A stretch of DNA of 64,000 nt. Origin: DATILL01 sp035476575 (lineage in GTDB: Bacteria; Actinomycetota; Actinomycetes; Mycobacteriales; JACQDL01). Below the pieces are notes generated by a model that did no database searches, was not told the origin of the DNA, and saw only the letters and a list, made by a program, of their open reading frames with translations. The position numbers and the translations under genes are program-made. Positions within the stretch are counted from its first letter, which is position 1; each line of letters begins with the position of its first letter. Location of the stretch: NCBI GenBank assembly GCA_035476575.1, contig DATILL010000123.1:1-64000 (forward strand). Direction: 5' to 3'. Positions 40,788 through 50,147 of this stretch are shown in pieces.

Positions 40788-41624
40788 TCAGCCGGTGGAG
40801 CCGGGGCGGCGCTGCCGGGCCGGCGGGGTGACGCCCGCGGCAAGCCGGCGGGTCGAGACCAGGAACGCGGTGTGCCCCTGCATCCGGTGCTCCGGCCGGA
40901 CCGCCAGCCCGACCACGTGCCACGGCCGCAGCATCGTCTCCCAGGAGTGCGGCTCGGTGAACGTGCCGTGCTCGCGCAGCGCCTCGACCAGCCGGGAGAG
41001 CTGGGTCACGGTGGCGACGTAGCCGATCAGCACCCCGCCCGGCACCATCGCCTTGCTGACCGTGTCCAGCACCTCCCACGGCGCCAGCATGTCCAGCACG
41101 ATCCGGTCGACGTCCTGCTCGTCCGCACCGGCCAGGTCGCCGGCCTTCAGCGTCCAGGCCGGGTGCGGCCCCCCGAAGAACGTCTCGACGTTGCGCTGCG
41201 CCACCTCGGCGAACTCCGGCCGGCGTTCGTACGACGTGACCTGCCCGCTGTCGCCGACCGCCCGGAGCAGCGAGCAGGTCAGCGCGCCCGAGCCCGCGCC
41301 GGCCTCCAGCACCCGGGCGCCGGGGAAGATGTCCCCCATGGTCACGATCTGCGCGGCGTCCTTCGGGTAGATCACCTGGGCGCCGCGCGGCATGGCCAGC
41401 ACGTAGTCGGTCAGCAACGGCCGCATGGCGAGGTACCGCGTACCGCTGGTCGAGCTGACCACCGAGCCCTCCGGCGCGTCGATCAGGTCGTCGTGCGCGA
41501 TCGCGCCGCGGTGGGTGTGGAAGCTCTTGCCCGGCTCCAGCAGCACGGTGTGCTGCCGTCCCTTGGGATCGGTGAGCTGCACCCGGTCACCCGGCTGGAA
41601 CGGGCCGGCCGGCCGTCGGGTCAC
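40788..41624 (-). CDS. trmI: tRNA (adenine-58-N1)-methyltransferase TrmI
   Basis: A 278-residue SAM-dependent enzyme that methylates A58 in the T-loop of tRNAs. The N-terminal beta domain is FQPGDRVQLTDPKGRQHTVLL. The Rossmann domain has VLEAGAGSGALTCSLLRAVG (SAM loop), VTSYERRPEFAEVA and VLDMLAPWEVLD. GTG 41624 is chosen because it overlaps the stop of the upstream protease gene (GTGA) and matches the family start. It corresponds to Rv2118c. Confidence 0.94.
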   Translation of the reverse strand: MTRRPAGPFQPGDRVQLTDPKGRQHTVLLEPGKSFHTHRGAIAHDDLIDAPEGSVVSSTSGTRYLAMRPLLTDYVLAMPRGAQVIYPKDAAQIVTMGDIFPGARVLEAGAGSGALTCSLLRAVGDSGQVTSYERRPEFAEVAQRNVETFFGGPHPAWTLKAGDLAGADEQDVDRIVLDMLAPWEVLDTVSKAMVPGGVLIGYVATVTQLSRLVEALREHGTFTEPHSWETMLRPWHVVGLAVRPEHRMQGHTAFLVSTRRLAAGVTPPARQRRPGSTG

Positions 41625-42802
41625 CGCCGCACCCCGGCCGCGGCAGCGCCCCACCGGCGGAGCACGGTGGCCACGTCGGTGGTGGCCAGCACGCCCACCG
41701 GCCGACCGTCCCCGCCGACGACGAGGTACTCCGAGGCGGGAGTGGCGCGCACCGCGTCCAGCACCGCCTCGCCGGTGGCCGAGTCGGCCAGCCGCAGCCC
41801 CGGCTCCAGCGGGCGGGCCACCTCGGCCACCGTGGTCCACGGGCGGCGTTGCTCCGGCAGCGCCATGACCTGGGCCTCCGAGACGATGGCGGTGGGTTGA
41901 CCGGTGGAGTCAACCACGACCAGCCCCTGCGACCTGGACTCCCACGCCCGGCGCAGCGCCTCGGACACCGGCAGGTCGGCGGGCACGTCGAGGGTCGGCC
42001 GGACCAGGTCGGCGATCCTCAGCTCGGGCAGCCTGCTGTTGATGGTGGCGACCGTCAGCGACTGGCTGGCGCTGACCCAGATGAACGTGGCGAGCAGGCC
42101 GGCCAGCGCGAGGCTCGCCACGGCCAGGCCGACGTCCCTGCCTGGGACCGTGAACACCGCGAGCGCCATCACCAGCAGGGCCAGCCCCCGGCCGGACCAG
42201 GCCGCCGCGCGGGTACCGGTGAGCCGGGACCGGGAGACCTGCCAGACCGCGGCCCGCAGCACCTTGCCGCCGTCCAGCGGCAGCCCCGGCAGCAGGTTGA
42301 ACCCGGCGACCAGCACGTTGCTCCAGGCCAGGATCTCCAGCATCAGCCGGACCGCCGAGCCGGGCCGGGCCAGCAGGCTGAACGCGCCGGTCAGGGCCGC
42401 GACCAGCACGGTGACCAGCGGCCCGGCGATGGCGACCAGATACTCTTCCCGCGGCCGGCGCGCCTCGCCTTCGATCTCCGACACCCCGCCGAGCAGGAAG
42501 ATCACCACCCGGCGGACCTTCAGGTCGAGCAGCAGGCACATGGCCACGTGCCCCAGCTCGTGCGCGAGCAGGGACACCGCGAACAGCACCGCGAACCCGA
42601 ACGACAGCAGATAGGCGCCCCCCTGACCGATACCGTCCACGTTGTTCCGGACCAGGTCGGAGTAGGAGAAGGTGATGATCGCCGCGATGATCAGCCAGGA
42701 CGGCGAGAGGAAGACCGGCACGCCGAAGAACCGGCCGAGCGGCAGTCCCGCCGACCGTGGGCCGCTTCGGGACGACGGTTCCGGCCGCGTCGGTTGTGGC
42801 AC
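41621..42802 (-). CDS. Site-2-type M50 metalloprotease with CBS domains
   Basis: A 393-residue intramembrane protease. About six helices carry the zinc motif HELGH (SLLAHELGHVAMC) and the second active-site motif NLLPGLPLDGGKVL. Two C-terminal CBS domains (about residues 255-390) may sense adenosine nucleotides. Members of this subgroup cleave membrane-bound regulators; the substrate is unknown. TAGCAT ends 6 nt before the GTG at 42802, so the mRNA is predicted leaderless. It is divergent from signal peptidase and coupled to trmI. Confidence 0.92.
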   Translation of the reverse strand: MPQPTRPEPSSRSGPRSAGLPLGRFFGVPVFLSPSWLIIAAIITFSYSDLVRNNVDGIGQGGAYLLSFGFAVLFAVSLLAHELGHVAMCLLLDLKVRRVVIFLLGGVSEIEGEARRPREEYLVAIAGPLVTVLVAALTGAFSLLARPGSAVRLMLEILAWSNVLVAGFNLLPGLPLDGGKVLRAAVWQVSRSRLTGTRAAAWSGRGLALLVMALAVFTVPGRDVGLAVASLALAGLLATFIWVSASQSLTVATINSRLPELRIADLVRPTLDVPADLPVSEALRRAWESRSQGLVVVDSTGQPTAIVSEAQVMALPEQRRPWTTVAEVARPLEPGLRLADSATGEAVLDAVRATPASEYLVVGGDGRPVGVLATTDVATVLRRWGAAAAGVRR

Positions 42803-42866
42803 GACTCGATGCTACGTGCCGGCGGGGAGGCCCCGCGGCGGGCGTTCGTGACATACCGTGGCTGAT
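42803..42866. promoter_or_regulatory. Two back-to-back leaderless promoters (M50 protease / lepB)
   Basis: On the minus strand TAGCAT (42814-42809) lies 6 nt before the protease GTG. On the plus strand TACCGT (42854-42859) lies 7 nt before the lepB ATG at 42867. The whole divergent region is 64 bp. Confidence 0.55.
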
Positions 42867-44093
42867 ATGTCGGCACCAGGCAGCGATCGGGCGTCGGCCG
42901 CGGGTAGCGCGGCCGACCCTGACACCCAAGCCTGGGTCCTGCCTGAGCAGCGCGGCCGGCATGCCGCCCCTGAGGACGACGAGCTCACCACCTGGCCGGG
43001 CAACGGTCACCGCCCGCCGGCCGGGCCCCCGACGCTGAACGAGTATCCGACGCTGAACGGGTCCGGCCCGAACGGGTCCGGCGGCCCCAACGGGCACCGC
43101 GGCCCGGACGGTCACGCCAGCCCGGTCGAGGTGCCGGCGGACGGCCGGCACGTCGTCGCGCCGGGGCTGGCCGCGGGCACACCGCTGGTCAACGGCAGCG
43201 GGCTGGGACACCGCCCGTCGCAGTCGATCCCCCCCCCGGACCTGTCCCCGGACCTGCCCTCGGCCGAGGCCACCCGGTCCGCGCTGTTCCCGCCGGCCGA
43301 GCCGGCCTGGCACGAGGGGCAGTGGGAGGACGAGACCCAGGTCTTGGCGCCGGTCCGCATGGACCCGCTGGACGGTCCGACCGAGGTGCTGCCGCTGGTG
43401 CCGCCGGCACAGCTGCCCGCGCCGGCGCCCGTCGCGCCGCGGCGGCAGCGGATCCCGTCCCGGCCACTCCAGCAGCCGGTGGCGGCACCGCCGACCCCGC
43501 CGGGCGGCGCACAGCGCACCGGCGCAGCCGCCCCCCCGCACCCACCGCGGGCGGTCCGGCGTCGCCGGCAGCGCCGCCGTCGGCTGCTGGAGTGGCCCTT
43601 CCTGGTGGTCTTCTCGCTGCTGGCGGCCTTTCTGCTGCGGACCTTCGTGGTGCAGACCTTCTACATCCCGTCGCAGTCGATGCACGACACCCTGCTCGAA
43701 GGCGACAAGGTGCTGGTGAACAAGCTCGCCTTCAAGGTGCACGACATCAACCGTGGCGACGTCGTCGTGTTCCGCCGTCCGGCCAACATCGACATACCGG
43801 ACGAGGACCTGATCAAGCGGGTGATCGGGCTGCCCGGAGACCGGATCGAGGGCCGCGGCGGCAAGGTGTACATCAACGGCCAGCTCCTGATCGAGCCGTA
43901 CGTACAGAAGGGCTGCACCGAGGGCACGGTGAACCTGTCGGCCGTCCTGGTGCCGGCCGGCCACGTCTTCGTCATGGGCGACAACCGGTGCGACTCCACC
44001 GACAGCCGGGTCTTCGGTGCGGTCGACGACAGCCTCGTGGTGGGCCGCGCGTTCGTCCTGATCTGGCCGGTCGGGCGGCTCGGCTGGCTCTAG
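42867..44093 (+). CDS. lepB: Signal peptidase I with long N-terminal extension
   Basis: A 408-residue type I signal peptidase. Residues 1-230 are Pro/Gly/Asn-rich and probably disordered in the cytoplasm. A basic patch (RRRRQRRRR) precedes the membrane helix FLVVFSLLAAFLLRTFVVQ. The catalytic Ser is in YIPSQSMHDTL and the general-base Lys in LIKRVIGLPGD; the late GHVFVMGDNRCDSTDSR motif is intact. ATG 42867 is preferred over GTG 42858 because TACCGT lies 7 nt upstream (leaderless). It removes signal peptides from Sec and Tat cargo. Confidence 0.93.
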   Translation: MSAPGSDRASAAGSAADPDTQAWVLPEQRGRHAAPEDDELTTWPGNGHRPPAGPPTLNEYPTLNGSGPNGSGGPNGHRGPDGHASPVEVPADGRHVVAPGLAAGTPLVNGSGLGHRPSQSIPPPDLSPDLPSAEATRSALFPPAEPAWHEGQWEDETQVLAPVRMDPLDGPTEVLPLVPPAQLPAPAPVAPRRQRIPSRPLQQPVAAPPTPPGGAQRTGAAAPPHPPRAVRRRRQRRRRLLEWPFLVVFSLLAAFLLRTFVVQTFYIPSQSMHDTLLEGDKVLVNKLAFKVHDINRGDVVVFRRPANIDIPDEDLIKRVIGLPGDRIEGRGGKVYINGQLLIEPYVQKGCTEGTVNLSAVLVPAGHVFVMGDNRCDSTDSRVFGAVDDSLVVGRAFVLIWPVGRLGWL

Positions 44094-44097
44094 CGGC

Positions 44098-44118
44098 GGC
44101 GCGCCGGGCGGGCGCGCC
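44098..44118 (+). terminator. GC hairpin after lepB
   Basis: GGCGCGCC (44098-44105) is repeated as a perfect inverted arm at 44111-44118 around a 5-nt loop, 4 bp after the lepB stop. There is no T-tract. Confidence 0.5.
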
Positions 44119-44139
44119 ATGTTCGTCGTACCGGGCGCC

Positions 44140-44152
44140 TAGGCTGCGGTCC
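44140..44152 (+). promoter_or_regulatory. Leaderless -10 element of the RecB-like gene
   Basis: TAGGCT (44140-44145) is followed by 7 nt and the GTG at 44153. Confidence 0.55.
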
Positions 44153-45007
44153 GTGAGCAGCCACCTGCCGGCCCCTGGAGCCGGCCCAGCGGTTGGTTCG
44201 CTGTCGCCGTCGCGGGCCAGCGACTTCAAGACCTGCCCGCTGCTGTACCGGTTCCGCAGCATCGACAAGCTGCCGCGGCGGCCGTCGTTGGACGCGACCC
44301 GCGGCACGGTGGTGCACGCCGTGCTGGAGCGGCTGTTCGACCTGCCGCGCGAGCGGCGCACGTTCGAGGCGGCGGTGGCGCTGGTCGAGCCGGAGTGGCA
44401 GCGGCTGCTGGCTGCCGCGCCGGAGGTTGCCGCGTTGTTCGCGGCGGACACCGACGGTGCTGAGCTGGCCGGGTGGCTGGCCTCGGCCCGAGACCTGGTG
44501 GCCAACTACTTCACGCTGGAGGACCCGCGCCGGATCGAGCCGGCCGCCCGGGAGGAGCTGGTGGAGACGCTGCTGGACGGCGGGCTGCTGCTGCGTGGGT
44601 ACGTCGACCGGCTCGACGTCGCGCCGGGCGGTGAGATCCGGGTGGTCGACTACAAGACCGGCGGCGCGCCGCGGGAGGCGGTTGAGGCCAAGGCGCTGTT
44701 CCAGATGAAGTTCTACGCGCTGATGCTGTGGCGCACCCGCGGGGTCGTGCCGCGGATGCTCCGCCTGATGTACCTCAAGGACTCTGAGGTGCTGACCTAC
44801 ACGCCGGACGGGGAGGAGCTCCGCCGCTTCGAACGCACCCTGCGGGCGATCTGGGCGGCGATCGCCCGGGCCCGGCAGACCGGTGACTTCCGACCCAGCC
44901 CGAGCAAGCTGTGCGGCTGGTGCGACCACCAGGAGCTCTGCCCGGCGTTCGGCGGCACTCCCCCGCCGTACCCGCTGGTCGAGACGGTCGCCGGCCCGGC
45001 GGAGTGA
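44153..45007 (+). CDS. RecB-family PD-(D/E)XK exonuclease
   Basis: A 284-residue nuclease of the Cas4/RecB-like family. It has an N-terminal Cys (SDFKTCPLLYRFRS), the His motif GTVVHAVLERLF, the catalytic GYVDRLDVAPGGEIRVVDYKTG (D-x(n)-D-x-K) and a C-terminal Cys cluster (KLCGWCDHQELC). Together the four Cys would hold an iron-sulfur cluster. It corresponds by position to Rv2119. The start at GTG 44153 is set by the leaderless promoter; a much longer in-frame opening upstream lies inside lepB. It is probably a DNA-repair nuclease. Confidence 0.9.
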   Translation: MSSHLPAPGAGPAVGSLSPSRASDFKTCPLLYRFRSIDKLPRRPSLDATRGTVVHAVLERLFDLPRERRTFEAAVALVEPEWQRLLAAAPEVAALFAADTDGAELAGWLASARDLVANYFTLEDPRRIEPAAREELVETLLDGGLLLRGYVDRLDVAPGGEIRVVDYKTGGAPREAVEAKALFQMKFYALMLWRTRGVVPRMLRLMYLKDSEVLTYTPDGEELRRFERTLRAIWAAIARARQTGDFRPSPSKLCGWCDHQELCPAFGGTPPPYPLVETVAGPAE

Positions 45008-45028
45008 GGCGGTCTGCCTACCCACCGG

Positions 45029-45042
45029 TAGGCTCTGTGGCC
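45029..45042 (+). promoter_or_regulatory. Leaderless -10 element of degV
   Basis: TAGGCT (45029-45034) lies 8 nt before the ATG at 45043. Confidence 0.45.
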
Positions 45043-45885
45043 ATGCCTAGCCGGGTCGCCATCGTCACCGACTCCAGTGCGTCCCTGTCGCGCGAGATGG
45101 CCGTCCGGTGGAGGGTGACCGTCATCCCGCTGCGCCTGCTGATCAAGGACTGGGTGGGCGACGACAACGAGGTGAAGCCCGAGGCGGTGACGGCCGCGAT
45201 GCGGGACGGCGTCACGGTGGCCACCTCCCCGCCGCCTCCGCCGGCGTTCTACTGGGCCTACCAGGACGCCATCGCCTCGGGTGCCAATGCGATCGTGTCG
45301 GTGCACCTGTCCGAGAAGCTGTCCGCCACGGCCGATGCGGCCCGGACGGCGGCCGGCCAGGTCCGGGTGCCGGTGCATGTGGTCGACTCCCGGACGGCGG
45401 GGATGAGCCTGGGCTTCGCCGCGGCGGCTGCTGCCGATGCCGCACAGTCCGGTGCCGGGCCGGACGAGGTGCTGGCGGTGATCGGACGGCGGCTGTCGGG
45501 CTGCCTTCAGTTGGTGTACGTCGACACCCTGGAGTACCTGCGCCGAGGCGGCCGGATGGGTGCCGCCCGGGCCTGGCTCGGCAGCACGCTCGGGATCAAG
45601 CCGGTGCTGGTCGTGAAGGACGGGCAGGTCACGCCGTTCGAACGGATCCGCGGCACCGACAAGGCGCTGGCCCGGATGGTCGAGGTGGCCCGGGGACACG
45701 CCGGGGGGCATCTCGTCGACATCGCGGTCGAGCACTGCGACGCGGCGAACCGGGCCATGGCGCTGGCCGAGCAGCTACGGCGCAGCATCCCACGCACCCG
45801 GTCCTGCTATGTCATCCAGGCCGGGATGGCGGTGGCCGCGCACACCGGCCCCGGCTCCATCGGCGTCGCGGTCTCCCGCTGCTGA
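45043..45885 (+). CDS. DegV family fatty-acid-binding protein
   Basis: A 280-residue DegV protein. The N-terminal VAIVTDSSASLSREM motif, the central VHLSEKLSATADAA with the lipid-contact Ser, VVDSRTAGMSLGF and LEYLRRGGRMGAAR all match. DegV/FakB proteins present fatty acids to a kinase; no FakA-like kinase is in the window. Its last 111 bp overlap the convergent HAD gene. Confidence 0.93.
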   Translation: MPSRVAIVTDSSASLSREMAVRWRVTVIPLRLLIKDWVGDDNEVKPEAVTAAMRDGVTVATSPPPPPAFYWAYQDAIASGANAIVSVHLSEKLSATADAARTAAGQVRVPVHVVDSRTAGMSLGFAAAAAADAAQSGAGPDEVLAVIGRRLSGCLQLVYVDTLEYLRRGGRMGAARAWLGSTLGIKPVLVVKDGQVTPFERIRGTDKALARMVEVARGHAGGHLVDIAVEHCDAANRAMALAEQLRRSIPRTRSCYVIQAGMAVAAHTGPGSIGVAVSRC

Positions 45886-46557
45886 GCCGCCGGAGGCGGC
45901 AAGGGTGGTGTGGACGGCGGTGAGGCCGGCGACGGTGAGACCGGCCAGGGAGGGGCGCACCAGCCGGCGCGGGCCGGGCGGGACCGGCACGTGGTGGGGC
46001 ACGGCGAGCACCGCGCAGCCAGCGGCCTCGGCGGAGGCGATCCCGGCCGGCGAGTCTTCGACGGCCAGGCAGTCGGCCGGCCGTAACCCGAGCAGCCCAG
46101 CGGCCCGCAGGTAGGACTCCGGGTGCGGCTTGTTGTGCCTCACCTCGTCCCCGGCGACCACCGCGTCGACGTTCTCCGCGCCGATCGTGCGCAGCGCCAC
46201 CTCGACCAGGTCACGCGGGGTGGAGGTGACCAGTGCGGTGGGCAGCCCGGCGGCGCGCACCGCCGCCACCAGCTCCCGGGCGCCGGGCAGCCACGGCAGG
46301 TCACCGGCGTACAGCTCCTTGGTGCGGCTGAGCAGCCACTCACCGGACTCGGCGACGTCCGCCCGCACCCCGAGGTCGTCGTGCAGCATGACGACCGTCT
46401 CGGCCACGTTGGTGCCGACCATCGCGGCCCGGGTCGCCGCGGAAAGCCGGCCGCCGAGCCGGGTGGCCAGCTCGCCGAGCGAGACGGTCCACAGCTTCTC
46501 GCTGTCGAACAGGGTGCCGTCCATGTCCAGCAGCACGGCGCGCAACCGTCCCGCCAT
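45775..46557 (-). CDS. HAD-superfamily hydrolase (beta-phosphoglucomutase-like)
   Basis: A 260-residue HAD subfamily IA phosphatase. Motif I is VLLDMDGTLFDSE, motif II is TALVTSTPRDL, the Lys is in RHNKPHPESYL, and the last motif is CLAVEDSPAGIASAEAAG. The substrate is unknown. The ATG overlaps the metH stop (TGATG). The C-terminal ~37 residues (Gly/Asp/Ala-rich) lie antisense inside degV and have no family counterpart, so the conserved protein probably ends earlier in function. Confidence 0.9.
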   Translation of the reverse strand: MAGRLRAVLLDMDGTLFDSEKLWTVSLGELATRLGGRLSAATRAAMVGTNVAETVVMLHDDLGVRADVAESGEWLLSRTKELYAGDLPWLPGARELVAAVRAAGLPTALVTSTPRDLVEVALRTIGAENVDAVVAGDEVRHNKPHPESYLRAAGLLGLRPADCLAVEDSPAGIASAEAAGCAVLAVPHHVPVPPGPRRLVRPSLAGLTVAGLTAVHTTLAASGGSAAGDRDADGAGAGVRGHRHPGLDDIAGPGAWDAAP

Positions 46558-49500
46558 CAGACGGCGAAGTACTTCGCTTCGGGGTGATGCGCGATGATCG
46601 CCGAGGTGGACTGCTCCGGGTGAAGCTGAAGCTCCTCGGACAGGCTGACGCCGATCCGGCCAGGGTCGAGCAGCTCCATGACCTGCCGCTGGTCCTCCAG
46701 GTTCGGGCAGGCCGGGTAGCCGAAGGAGAACCGGGCGCCGCGGTAGGCAAGCGCGAAGTAGTCGTCCAGGTGGCCCGGGTCCTGCGAGCCGGCGGTCGTC
46801 CCGTCGGGGAAGGCCAGCTCCTCGCGGACCCGCTTGTGCCAGTACTCCGCTAGTGCCTCGGTAAGCTGCACCGACAGGCCGTGCACCTCCAGGTAGTCGC
46901 GGTAGGCGTTGGCCGCGAACAGCTCCTGGGCGAACTCGCTGACCCGGCTGCCCATGGTGACCACCTGGAAGGTCACGATGTCGGTCTGGCCGGAGTCGGT
47001 GCCGCGATAGAAGTCGGCCAGGCACAGGTGCCGGTCACGCCGCTGCCGCGGGAAGGTGAACCGGACCCACTCGGTGCCGTCGTCACGCAGCACGATCAGG
47101 TCGTCGCCCTTGCTGTCGCACGGGAAGTGGCCGTAGACGACGGCCGCCTCGAGCGCACCCTCGGTCTGCAGCCGGTCCAGCCAGTACCGCAGCCGCGGCC
47201 GGCCTTCGGTCTCCACCAGCTCCTCGTACGTCGGCCCGCGCGAGGCCCCACCGCGGGCGCCGCGCAGCCCCCACTGGCCCATGAAGGTGGCCCGCTCGTC
47301 CAGCATCGCGGCGTAGTCCGCCATCGGCACCCCCTTGACCACCCGAGACCCGGTGAACGGCGGGGTCGGCACGGGGTTGTCCGCGGCCACGTCGGAGCGG
47401 GCCACCTGCGGCTCCGGCTCGGCGTTGGCCTTGCGAGCCGCGGCGATGGCCAGCGACCGCTCCCGCCGGGCCCGGCGTTCGGCCACCTTCTGCTGGTCGG
47501 CCAGCACCTCCTGGCCGGACAGCTCGCCGCGCTTGACCGCCATCAGCCGGTCCATCAGCCGCAGCCCCTCGAAGGCGTCCCGGGCGTAGTAGACATCACC
47601 GGCGTACACCTGGGTCAGGTCGTTCTCGACGTAGGCCCGGGTCAGCGCGGCACCGCCCAGCAGCACCGGCCAGCGGGTCGCCAGGCCGCGGGAGTTTAGC
47701 TCCTCAAGGTTCTCCTTCATGATCACGGTGGACTTCACCAGCAGCCCGGACATGCCGATGACGTCGGCGTCCTGCTCCTCGGCGGCGTCCAGGATCGCGG
47801 CGATCGGCTGCTTGATGCCGAGGTTGACCACGTCGTAGCCGTTGTTGGACAGGATGATGTCGACCAGGTTCTTGCCGATGTCGTGAACGTCGCCCTTGAC
47901 GGTGGCCAGCACGATCCGGCCCTTGGACGAGTCGCCGTCGGTCTTCTCCAGGTGCGGCTCCAGGTAGGCGACCGCGGCTTTCATCACCTCGGCGGACTGA
48001 AGCACGAACGGGAGCTGCATCTCGCCGGCCCCGAACAGGTCGCCGACCACCTTCATGCCGCCGAGCAGCGTGTCGTTGATGATCTCTAACGCCGACCGGG
48101 TGGCCAGCGCCGCGTCCAGGTCGGCCTCCAGCCCGTTGCGCTCGCCGTCGACGATCCGCCGCTTGAGCCGCTCCGACAGCGGCAGCGCGGCCAGCTCCTG
48201 CGCCCGGGTCTCCCGCGAAGACTGCGCCGAGACCCCCTCGAACAGCTCCAAGAACCGGCTCAGCGGGTCGTAGCCCTCGCGGCGCCGGTCGTAGACCAGG
48301 TCCAGCGCCACCTCGCGCTGCTCGTCCGGGATCTTGCTCATCGGCAGGATCTTCGAGGCATGCACGATCGCGGAGTCCAGCCCGGCCCGCACGCACTCGT
48401 GCAGGAACACCGAGTTGAGCACCTGCCGGGCGGCCGGGTTGAGCCCGAAGGACACGTTGGACAGGCCCAGCGTGGTCTGTACGTCGGGGTGCGCCTCCTT
48501 CAGCCGCCGGATGCCCTCGATCGTCTCGATGCCGTCACGGCGGCTCTCCTCCTGGCCGGTGGCCAGGGTGAAGGTCAGGCAGTCGACCAGGATGGCGCTC
48601 TCCCGCATCCCCCACGTCTCGGTCAGCGTCCTGATCAGCCGGTCGGCGATCGCGGCCTTCGTCGCCGCGGTGCGGGCCTGGCCCTCCTCGTCGATGGTCA
48701 GCGCGACCACCGCGGCGCCGTGCTCGGCGACGATCGGCATGATCCGGGCGAACCGGCTCTCCGGGCCCTCGCCGTCCTCGAAGTTGACCGAGTTGATGAC
48801 GCAGCGGCCGCCGAGCATCTCCAGGCCGGCCTCGACCACCGGCGGCTCGGTGGAGTCGAGCATGATCGGCAGGGTGGACGCGGTGGCGTACCGGCTGGCG
48901 ATCTCCCGCATGTCGACCACGCCGTCCCGGCCGACGTAGTCGACGCAGACGTCGAGCAGGTGCGAGCCGTGCCGGGTCTGCTCCCGGGCGATCTCCACGC
49001 AATGGTCCCACCGGCCGGCCAGCATGGCCTCGCGGAACGCCTTGGAGCCGTTGGCGTTGGTCCGCTCGCCGATCATCAGCACGCTGGTGTCCTGGCGGAA
49101 CGGCACGCTCTGGTAGAGGCTCGCGGCGGCCGGCTCAGGCCGCGGCCGGCGGGTCGCCGGGGCCAGGTCGCGGACCCGCTCCACCACCTGCCGCAGGTGC
49201 TCCGGCGTGGTGCCGCAGCAGCCGCCGACCAGGCGGACGCCGTAGTCGGTGACGAAGGTGGCCAGCGCCTCGGCCAGCTCGGCCGGCTGCAGCGGGTACG
49301 TCGCGCCGTTCGGGCCGAGCTCGGGCAGGCCGGCGTTCGGCATCACCGACAGCCCGACCCGGGCGTGCCGGGACAGGTAGCGCAGGTGCTCGCTCATCTC
49401 GGCCGGGCCGGTGGCGCAGTTGAGCCCGATGAGGTCGATGCCGAGCGACTCCAGCGCGGTCAGCGCGGCGCCGATCTCGCTGCCCAGCAGCATCGTGCCG

Positions 49501-50147
49501 GTGGTCTCGACGGTGACCTGGGCGAAGATCGGCACCCATCGCCCGGCGGCGGACCTGGCTCGCTTGGCGCCCACGACTGCGGCCTTGGCCTGCAGCAGGT
49601 CCTGGCAGGTCTCGACCATGATCGCGTCCGCGCCACCGTCGATCAGCCCAGCCGACTCCTGCTGGTAGGCGTCGCGCAGGAAGGTGTACGGCGCGTGGCC
49701 GAGGCTGGGCAGCTTGGTGCCCGGCCCGGCCGAGCCGATGACGAACCGCGGCCGGCTGGGCGTGGACCAGTCGCGGGCCACCTCGGCGGCTAGCCGGGCG
49801 GCAGCCTCGGCCAGCTCGTAGATCCGCTCGGCGATGCCGTACTCACCGAGGTTGGCGGCGTTCGCGCCGAAGGTGTTGGTCTCCACGGCGTCGCAGCCGA
49901 CCGCGAAGTAGGCGTCGTGGATGCCGCGGACGACGTCCGGCCGGGTCTCGCTGAGGATCTCATTGCAGCCCTCGTGGCCCTCGAAGTCGTCCAGGGTCAG
50001 GCCGTCGGTCTCGACCGCCGCCTGCAGCATGGTGCCCATCGCCCCGTCAGCGACGATCACCCGCTCGGAGAGCGCGGCGAGCAGGGGGGATCCCGGTGCG
50101 GTGCCGGCGTCCGGTGCGGTGCCGGCGCCCAGTGTGATGTCGGGCAT
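46557..50147 (-). CDS. metH: Cobalamin-dependent methionine synthase
   Basis: A 1196-residue, four-module enzyme that methylates homocysteine using methyltetrahydrofolate. The homocysteine domain (about residues 20-330) ends in the zinc-binding VGGCCGTTPEHL. The folate domain starts at IGERTNANGSKAF (about 355-630). The B12 domain has GDVHDIGKNLV with the cobalt-ligand His. The C-terminal SAM reactivation domain is complete and ends near LEDQRQVMELLDP, LHPEQST. TAGGCT lies 7 nt before the ATG, so the mRNA is predicted leaderless, and the short upstream gap leaves no room for a B12 riboswitch. Confidence 0.97.
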   Translation of the reverse strand: MPDITLGAGTAPDAGTAPGSPLLAALSERVIVADGAMGTMLQAAVETDGLTLDDFEGHEGCNEILSETRPDVVRGIHDAYFAVGCDAVETNTFGANAANLGEYGIAERIYELAEAAARLAAEVARDWSTPSRPRFVIGSAGPGTKLPSLGHAPYTFLRDAYQQESAGLIDGGADAIMVETCQDLLQAKAAVVGAKRARSAAGRWVPIFAQVTVETTGTMLLGSEIGAALTALESLGIDLIGLNCATGPAEMSEHLRYLSRHARVGLSVMPNAGLPELGPNGATYPLQPAELAEALATFVTDYGVRLVGGCCGTTPEHLRQVVERVRDLAPATRRPRPEPAAASLYQSVPFRQDTSVLMIGERTNANGSKAFREAMLAGRWDHCVEIAREQTRHGSHLLDVCVDYVGRDGVVDMREIASRYATASTLPIMLDSTEPPVVEAGLEMLGGRCVINSVNFEDGEGPESRFARIMPIVAEHGAAVVALTIDEEGQARTAATKAAIADRLIRTLTETWGMRESAILVDCLTFTLATGQEESRRDGIETIEGIRRLKEAHPDVQTTLGLSNVSFGLNPAARQVLNSVFLHECVRAGLDSAIVHASKILPMSKIPDEQREVALDLVYDRRREGYDPLSRFLELFEGVSAQSSRETRAQELAALPLSERLKRRIVDGERNGLEADLDAALATRSALEIINDTLLGGMKVVGDLFGAGEMQLPFVLQSAEVMKAAVAYLEPHLEKTDGDSSKGRIVLATVKGDVHDIGKNLVDIILSNNGYDVVNLGIKQPIAAILDAAEEQDADVIGMSGLLVKSTVIMKENLEELNSRGLATRWPVLLGGAALTRAYVENDLTQVYAGDVYYARDAFEGLRLMDRLMAVKRGELSGQEVLADQQKVAERRARRERSLAIAAARKANAEPEPQVARSDVAADNPVPTPPFTGSRVVKGVPMADYAAMLDERATFMGQWGLRGARGGASRGPTYEELVETEGRPRLRYWLDRLQTEGALEAAVVYGHFPCDSKGDDLIVLRDDGTEWVRFTFPRQRRDRHLCLADFYRGTDSGQTDIVTFQVVTMGSRVSEFAQELFAANAYRDYLEVHGLSVQLTEALAEYWHKRVREELAFPDGTTAGSQDPGHLDDYFALAYRGARFSFGYPACPNLEDQRQVMELLDPGRIGVSLSEELQLHPEQSTSAIIAHHPEAKYFAV

